Source: Nostoc sp. LEGE 12450
Lineage (GTDB): Bacteria; Cyanobacteriota; Cyanobacteriia; Cyanobacteriales; Nostocaceae
Assembly (NCBI RefSeq): GCF_015206895.1
Contig: NZ_JADEXU010000009.1
Span: 26,088 to 90,087, forward strand
Reading direction: 5' to 3'
Length of the DNA: 64,000 nucleotides
Shown here: piece after piece, positions 9,031 to 18,000 of the stretch
How the letters are laid out: each line of letters opens with the position of its first letter
Numbering within the stretch: position 1 is the stretch's first letter
Position numbers and translations under genes: made by a program
Notes under the pieces: model-generated
Told to the model about the DNA's origin: nothing
The model's database searches: none
The model's input: the letters and a program-made list of their open reading frames with translations, nothing else

Positions 9031-12000
9031 TTACCTTTTTTTCTGAGAACGATGCTGTTGTCTAAGTTGTAATTGTTGGTTTCTTAAAGATTTACTATCA
9101 TTATGTGGTTGAATACGAGAACTTTTTTCTGTAAACGTATCTTTTTGATTTAATTTAGTATTCAAGTATTGGCTTAAAGTATGTATAGTTGAGTAATTAA
9201 ACATATCAACTATTGACAATTGTAAACCAAATCTTTCTTGCAATTGCTGATTAATTTGTACTAGTAGTAACGAATGGCCTCCTAGTTCAAAGAAATTATT
9301 GTAAATTCCTACCTTTTCTAGTTCCAGTGCTTTTTGCCAAATGCCAGCAATGGTTTTTTCTACTTCTGTATTTGGTATTACATAATCTGATAGTTCCTGA
9401 TGTAAATCTGGGTCAGGTAGAGCGCGACGGTCTACTTTGCCGTTAGGTGTCAGGGGTAAAGACTCCAGCATCACAAAAGCGGCTGGCACCATATACCCAG
9501 GCAGTTTATTGGAAAGGAACTGTCGTAGTTCGCTGGTTGTGGGTGTTGCTTGTGGATGCGGTACTACGTAGGCGACTAAGCGTTTACTTCGACTCCGCCC
9601 TTCGGCTACGCTCAGGACAGGCTCAGTACAAGTATTACCTGGAATTTCTTTACGGGCTATGACACAACATATCTGCACATCACCATGTTGGCTCAGTATT
9701 GCTTCAACCTCGCCTAACTCAATGCGGAAACCGCGTATTTTTACTTGATTATCAATTCGTCCCAAGTATTCGATGTTGCCGTTTGGTAAGTAACGTGCCA
9801 AATCTCCAGTTTTATATAATTTACTCTTTCCTATCTCCTCAAACGGATTGGAGATGAATTTCTCTTGTGTCAACTCTGGGCGGTTGAGGTAGCCTCTGGC
9901 TAACCCCACACCACCGATGTGTAACTCTCCAGGCACACCAATCGGCACTGGTTGTAAATTTTCGTCTAAAATGTAGACTTGTGTATTAGCGATCGCTCTA
10001 CCAATAGTTATTTTCTCGTCATCATTGAATTTTGCGTTGCCTGTGGCTAGAGTAGCTATCGTGGCACAGACAGTAGCTTCTGTTGGCCCGTAAGCGTTGA
10101 AGAAGTTTCTGCCAACAGACCATTGCTTGATTAATTCAGCAGAACAGGCTTCTCCGGCTACAATTATTGTTTGCAGTGCCGGAAGTTCCGACTCAGGCAT
10201 AACTGCTAACGCCGATGGTGGTAGCGTGATATGCGTAATAGAATAATCACGTAATAGCTTAATTAACGGCTTTCCTGGCAATAGAGAGTCTTTTGTTCCC
10301 AGGTAAAGTGTTGCACCTGACCCCAAAGCCATCACGACTTCCCAGATAGAAGCATCAAAACTGAAAGAGGCAAATTGAAGAATGTGACTATTCCAAGTCA
10401 AGCCGAAAGTTTGAATCTGAGCTTGAGCTAAGTTGCATAATCCTTTATGCTCAACCATCACGCCTTTAGGTCTGCCTGTTGAACCGGAAGTATAAATCAC
10501 ATTAGCTAGATGAAAAGCTCTAGCTTCACTGACAGGATTACCTTGATTGTTTTGGGTAATTTGTGACCATACCTCATCTAAGCAGACAAGTTTCGCCTCA
10601 GAATTAGGCAATCTATCAACGAGTCGCTGCTGAGTTAACAGTAAGGAAATTTGAGCATCTTCTAGCATGAAGCTCAAACGCTCAGTTGGATAATCGGGGT
10701 CAAGCGGTACATACGCTCCACCCGCCTTGAGAATCCCTAATAGGGATACCACCATTTCTACCGAACGTTCTATACAAATGCCAACCAACACATCTGGTTT
10801 TACACCCAGAGTTTGCAGGTAATGTGCCAATTGATTCGCACGACAATTTAATTCCCAATAGGTCAAATGCTCCTGCTCAAATACCACCGCTACTGCTTCG
10901 GGGGTGCGCTCAACAAAGCTCTCAAACAACTGATGGATACACTTATCTTGGGGATAGTCTGCTTGAGTATTGTTCCATTCAACTAATAATTGCTGTTGCT
11001 CATATTCTGTAAGCATTGGCAATTGGGAAATTTGTTGCTGTGGATTAGCCACAATACTTTCAAGCAAGGTTACAAAATGACCAGTCATTTGCTCAATCGT
11101 GCTGCCATCAAACAAATCAGTGTTATATTCCCACCACCCTACCAGTCCAGTAGTAGTGTTCTCTATTAATAAACCCAAATCAAACTTAGCAGTTGTCCCT
11201 TGTACCACTAATGGACTGACAGTCAACCCAGCAAGCTTTACTTGCTGCATGGGTGCATTCTGGAGGGAAAACGCCACTTGGAACAGTGGTGTGTGGCTAA
11301 GATCCCGTTCTGGCTGCAATGCTTCCACCAGCATTTCAAAAGGCAAGTCCTGATGAGAGTATGCATCCATCGCCATTTCTCGAACGCGACCAAGTAATTC
11401 GCTAAAGCTAGGATTGCCTGCCAAGTTGGTACGCATCACTAAAGTGTTGACAAAAAAGCCAATTAACCCTTCAATTTCACTGCGATCGCGATTTGCGATC
11501 GGTGAACCAACCAAAATGTCTGCTTGTCCTGTGTAGCGATAAAGTAGAGTATCATAAGCTGCCAACAGCGTCATAAAGAGGGTACAACCTTGCTCTTGGC
11601 TTAGTTTTACTAATTTATCGGTTAACTCAACTGACAGTGCAAACTTTTGATATGCGCCAGCGAAAGTCTGCACAGCAGGTCTTGGTCGGTCTGTGGAAAG
11701 TGATAATAAAGCTGGTGCATCTTTTAGTTGCTGTTGCCAGTAACTCAGTTGGCTTTGGAGTACATCTCCTTGCAACCAGTTTCTCTGCCAAATTGCAAAA
11801 TCTGCGTATTGAATCGGCAGTGGCGCTAAAGGTGACAAGTGGTCTTGAGAATAAGCATCGTACAGTGCTGCTAGTTCTTGGACAAACACATCCATTGACC
11901 AACCATCAGAGACAATATGGTGCATACATACACTCAAGACATATTCTGTCTCATTAAGCACTACTAATATTGCTCTGATTAATGGTTCACTTGCCAAGTC

Positions 12001-15000
12001 AAAAGGTTGAATAGCTTGTTGTTGAGCTAATTGCTGTGCGGCTATTTCTTGTTCGGTTGTGGATAAATGCTTCCAGTCAACAACTGAGACTGTCCAATTC
12101 GTTTGTGTATAAATGATTTGAGAAGGTTTTCCATCAACGGTGATGAAGTTGGTGCGTAACGCTTCGTGGCGATGAATAATTTCTTGTAAGCTTTGTTCTA
12201 AGGCAACTTGATTGAGAGTTCCGACTAGACGTAAAGTTACGGGTATGTTGTAGAAGGCACTGTTCGGCTTTAACTGGTCTAAAAACCATAGCCGTGTTTG
12301 AGCATAAGACAGTGGTAATTGTGCATCCTTTTCCCTTGGTAAGATGGGTGGGGAAGTTAGTTCTAAGTCCTGTTGCTGTAACTGCCCAATCGATTGCGCC
12401 AATTCGGCTACTGTCGCTTTTGCAAACAACTCACGTAATGTTAGTTCTACTTTAAAGCTGGTGCGAATGCGTGAAAGTAGTTGGGTTGCTAACAGCGAAT
12501 GTCCCCCAAGTTCAAAGAAGTTATCATGAATGCCCACTTGCTCCAGTTTCAAGACTTGTGCCCAAATTTGTGCCAGCATTTCTTCAATTGGGGTGCGCGG
12601 GGCAACAAATTTTTCTAGCAGTTTGCTGTCTAACTCTGGTTTTGGCAGTGCGCGGCGGTCTACTTTGCCGTTAGATGTCAGGGGTAAGGACTCCAGCAGT
12701 ACAAAGGCTGATGGCACCATGTATTCGGGTAGCTTCTTTTGCAGGAAGTAGCGAACTTCACTGAGTAATAAACTCGAACTGCTCCAGATCGGTTTTACAG
12801 AATCGCTGACTAAACTGCTACCAGACTCCTGTCGTTGGTACTGCTTTATACATGATCGTCTGGCATAGATATTGTAGAGTCCAGTATTTTCTAGTACAGC
12901 ATCCTGCTCTATAGTTAGGTCGTATCCATGTTCTCTTAGCAGGTCTGCAATCTCCTCCAACCTACCGTTAATGTTATGAACCTCTACAACTATCTGCTGA
13001 ATCTTTTGCCAATCTTTTTGTTGGATACCAGAAAGCACATCCCGCTCACTTTTCTCCACGTCGATTTTTAGCAAATCGATCTTCTCAACGCCATGCTCAT
13101 AAATTACATCAGAAATTGTTCTTAAGTGGCAAGTGAATTGCTGACTCTGCAATTTTTCTGCTAGCAGTTCATCAATTGCCTGACTAGATACTCCTGTATC
13201 ATTTTCTCCAATATTTTGTTGTTTGAACAAAAAGGATTTAAGTACCTCTCGCTCTTGATCGGCATCTGCAAAGCGCCCGGAAATGACGGAAACTTGAGGA
13301 TAATATGTAAAAATGTCACTCCTTGTCTCGCTCGAAAGACCAAGATTAAATAGCTTTACATTTAAGCCATAGCCCTCAGTATTTAGGCGTAACAGATCGA
13401 AAACAGGTGGAATTGGCTCAAATGCGTAAATATAAACATCTTTACATCTTTGACCTGCGAATAGTGCGAACAGACCAATATTGGCACCCACATCAAAAAT
13501 ACAATCCCCTTCATTGATGGTAATACCATGTTTTAGATAAGCTTGTTCCTCCCAAAGTTCTTTGTAGACGAATTCTGTTTCGTTTTTATTCAAATGGGCA
13601 ATCACCATGCCATTGGGCAACTCATAGAGTAACTCTTCATTCAGCAGACCTTTGTTTTTAAAACGAAGTAGTTGCAAAACTGGGAAGGCATACTCTTGGT
13701 CGGGGACAATATAAGCTACCAGACGCTTATTGTTAGGATCGTCTTCACGGGCGATGACTACAGTTTCTCCCACAGCCTGGTGTTGTGTTAGCGCGGCTTC
13801 AATTTCTCCCAACTCTATGCGGAAGCCCCGCAGCTTAACTTGATTGTCGATACGCCCCAGGTACTCAATATTACCGTCGCTTAAGTAGCGTGCAAGATCG
13901 CCAGTTTTGTAAAGCCGTGAATGCAAATCATCGCTAAATGGGCTAGGGATAAATTTCTCGTTGGTTAAGTCGGGGCGATTGAGGTAGCCTCGTGCTAACC
14001 CCACACCACCGATGTGCAATTCTCCTGGTACGCCAATGGGCACTGGTTGTAAGTGAGAATCTAAAATATAAATTTGTGTATTGGCGATCGCACGACCAAT
14101 AGGCACTGTCCTAAGATTAGTATCTGGTTTGCATTGCCAATAAGTGACATCAATTGCCGCTTCTGTTGGCCCATACAGATTGTGCAATTCACAGTCTAAC
14201 CGAGCGAAAAAGCGTTCCTGGAGTTCTAAAGGCAGAGCTTCGCCACTACAGATAACTCGTTTTAAGCTACTACAATTTTTTACACTTTCTTCTTCTACGA
14301 AAGCCCGAAGCATAGAAGGTACAAAATGCAGTGTAGTCACCTGCTGTTCCTGGATTAGGTTGGCCAAGTAAGCACTATCTTTATGTCCACCTGGTTTAGC
14401 CAAAACTGAACGCGCTCCAGTGATTAATGGCCAGAAGAACTCCCAAACTGAAACGTCGAAGCTAAAAGGAGTTTTCTGTAAAATGCAATCTACTGGTGTT
14501 AATTGATAAGCTTGTTGCATCCACAGTAGGCGATTGTAAATCCCCAAGTGAGTGTTCATTGCTCCTTTGGGCTTTCCAGTCGAACCGGAAGTGTAAATTA
14601 CATAAGCCAAGTTACTGTCTTGCACACCAGTAATTGGATTATCCTGACTTGATACAGAAATAGATTGCCAGTCAGTATCTAAACATACAATTTGCGCTTG
14701 ATGCTCAGGCAGCCTTTCAATAAGTTGTTGTTGTGTCAGCAGCACTCTCAATTGAGTATCTTCAAGCATAAAGCTCAAACGCTCTTGGGGATAGTCTGGG
14801 TCAAGTGGTACATAAGCACCACCCGCTTTAAGAATCCCCAACAGTCCAACAATCATTTCCAATGAGCGTTCTATATAAATGCCCACTAGCACATCTGCTT
14901 GTACGCCCAATGAGCGCAAGTAATGAGCTAACTGATTAGCTTTGGCATTCAATTGGTGGTAAGTCAGTTGTTGATTTTCAAACACCACTGCTACAGCATC

Positions 15001-18000
15001 CGGTGTACACTGCACCTGTTCCTCAAATAACTGATGGATACACTTATCTAGTGGATAATCAGCTTGAGTAGAGTTCCACTCAACAAGTAACTGCTGCTGC
15101 TCAACTGCTGTCAGCAGTGGGAATTGCGAAATTCGCTCATTGGGGTTAGTAATAATACCTGCGAGCAATGTCATAAAATGACCCGTCATTCGCTCAATGG
15201 TACTAGAATCAAATAAATCAGTGTTATACTCCCACAGCCCCACCAGTCCAGCAGCAGTGTTCTGCATTGATAAAGTCAAATCAAACCTGGAAGTTGTACC
15301 TTCTACTACCAGTGGACTAACGGTTAACCCAGTCAACTCCAATTGAGACATGGGAGCATTCTGGAGGACAAAGGCCACCTGAAACAGTGGTGTATGGCTT
15401 AGATCCCGTTCTGGCTGTAATGCTTCTACTAACATTTCAAAAGGCAAATCCTGATGAGAGTATGCATCCATTGCCATTTCCCGAACACGACCCAGTAACT
15501 CACAGAAACTAGGATCGCCTGATAAGTTGGTACGCATGACTAAGGTATTGGCAAAAAAGCCAATTAACCCTTCAATTTCACTGCGATCGCGATTTGCGAT
15601 CGGTGAACCAACCAAAATGTCTGCTACACCTGTGTAGCGGTAAAGTAGAGTATCATAAGCTGCCAACAGCGTCATGAACAGGGTAACTCCTTGCTCTTGA
15701 CTTAACTGTATTAACCCACTAGTTAGCTGCTTGGAAAGTGCAAACTGTTGATATGCCCCTGCAAAACTCTGCACAGCAGGTCTTGGTCGGTCTGTGGGAA
15801 GCACTAATAAACCTGGTGCATCTGCCAGTTGTTTTTGCCAGTAACTCAATTGGCTTTGCAGTACATCCCCTTGCAACCACTGTCTTTGCCAAATTGCAAA
15901 ATCTGCATACTGAATCGGTAATGGTGCTAGGGGTGTTCGCGTAGCGTCTCGTAGAGAGGTTTGACCTTGAGAATAAGCATTGTATAGTGCTGCTAACTCC
16001 TGAACAAATACATCCATTGACCAGCCATCAGAGACAATGTGATGCATACACACTAACAAGACGTGTTCTGTCTTATTAAGCACTACTAATGTCGCTCTAA
16101 TTAATGCTTCAGTTGCTAGGTCAAAGGGTTGAATAAGTTGTTGTTGCGCTAATTTCTGTGTGGCAATTTCTTGTTCAGTTGTAGATAAATGCTGATACTC
16201 AACAACTGAGAACGTCCAATTTGTTTGCGTTTGAATGATTTGAGAAGGTTTTCCATCAACTGTGATGAAGTTGGTGCGTAACGCTTCATGGCGATAAATA
16301 ATTTCTCGCAAGCTTTGTTCTAAGGCTGCAACCTTGAGAGTTCCTTGAAGATGCAAAGCTGTAGGTATGTTGTAGATGGCGCTGTTCGGCTCGAACTGGT
16401 CTAAAAACCACAAACGCTGTTGGCCATAAGACAGTGGTAATTCTGCATTCTTTGCTCTTGGTAAGATGGGTAGAGAGGTTTTTTCTAAGTCTTGTACTGA
16501 GCGAAGTCGAAGTATTTGTTGCTGCAACTGCCCCATCTCTTGTGCCAATTCGGCTAGTGTTGCTGCGGCAAACAGGCTACGCAATGGTAGTTCTACTTTC
16601 AAGCTGGTGCGAATGCGTGAAAGCAGTTGCGTTGCTAGTAGCGAATGTCCCCCAAGCTCAAAGAAGTTATCGTAAATGCTTACTTGCTCTACTTTCAGCA
16701 CTTGTGCCCAAATTTGTGCCAGCATTTCTTCGATTGGGGTGCGTGGGGCGACAAATTTTTCTAGCAGTGTGCTGTCTAACTCCGGTTTTGGCAATGCGCG
16801 GCGGTCTATTTTGCCGTTAGATGTCAGGGGTAAGGATTCCAGCATCACAAAAGTGTTTGGCACCATATAGCTGGGGAGTTGGTTGGCTAGGAACTGACGT
16901 AGTTCTGCGGCTGTAGAAGATTGTTTTACCTTCGGTACTACGTAAGCTACTAAACGTTTGTCGTCAAGTTCATCCTCTCGTATCACCACCACGCTTTCCC
17001 AAACAGCTGGGTGTTGCGCTAGTAGTGCCTCAATTTCTCCCAACTCAATGCGGAAGCCGCGAATTTTGACTTGGTTATCGATGCGCCCTAAATACTCTAA
17101 CTCGCCATTGGGCAAGTAACGAGCTAAGTCTCCTGTTTTATATAATTTTGAATTGTCAAAAGGACTAGATATAAACCTCTGTGCTGTAAGTTCCGGACGA
17201 TTGAGATAGCCACGCGCCACCCCTGCACCACCAACGTACATTTCACCAGGAACGCCAATCGGCACTGGCTGTTTATATTCATCCAGCACATACACCTGTA
17301 AGTCGGGAATCGGACGACCAATTACACTGGCTGTGCTATTTAAATCAACTTTGCTCAATGGGCGATAAGTGACGTGTACAGTGGTTTCCGTAATCCCGTA
17401 CATATTCACTAATTGGGGTGACTTGTCGCCATGACGCTCAAACCAAGGCTGTAAACTCTTGAGTTCTAAAGCTTCCCCACCAAAGATAACCAAACGCAAG
17501 TTCAAATTGCCAGTAGTTGCTGTTAACTGTTCGGCTTGAATTAATTGACGGAAAGCTGAAGGTGTTTGATTGAGAATTGTGACTTGTTCTTGAGCTAGTA
17601 ATTGGTAGAAGGATTCGGGCGATCGCGTCACTAAATAAGGCACTACTATCAGTCGTCCACCATAAAGCAAAGCACCCCAAATTTCCCATACGGAAAAGTC
17701 GAATGCATAAGAGTGGAACATTGTCCACACATCATCTTGATTGAAGCTAAACGATGCTGCTGTGGCTGCAAACAAACGAACTACATTTGAGTGATTGACT
17801 AAAACGCCCTTGGGCTTACCTGTGGAACCCGAAGTGTAGATCACATAAGCTAGATTACTTGGTGTCGCGGTGTTTTTCGGATTTGATTCGGTTTTTTGAG
17901 CAATTTTTTCCCAGTCGCTGTCTAAGCAGACGACACGCGCCTGATGTTTGGGAATAGACTCTACTAATTGCTGTTGGGTCAGCAGCACCGAAACTTGAGC

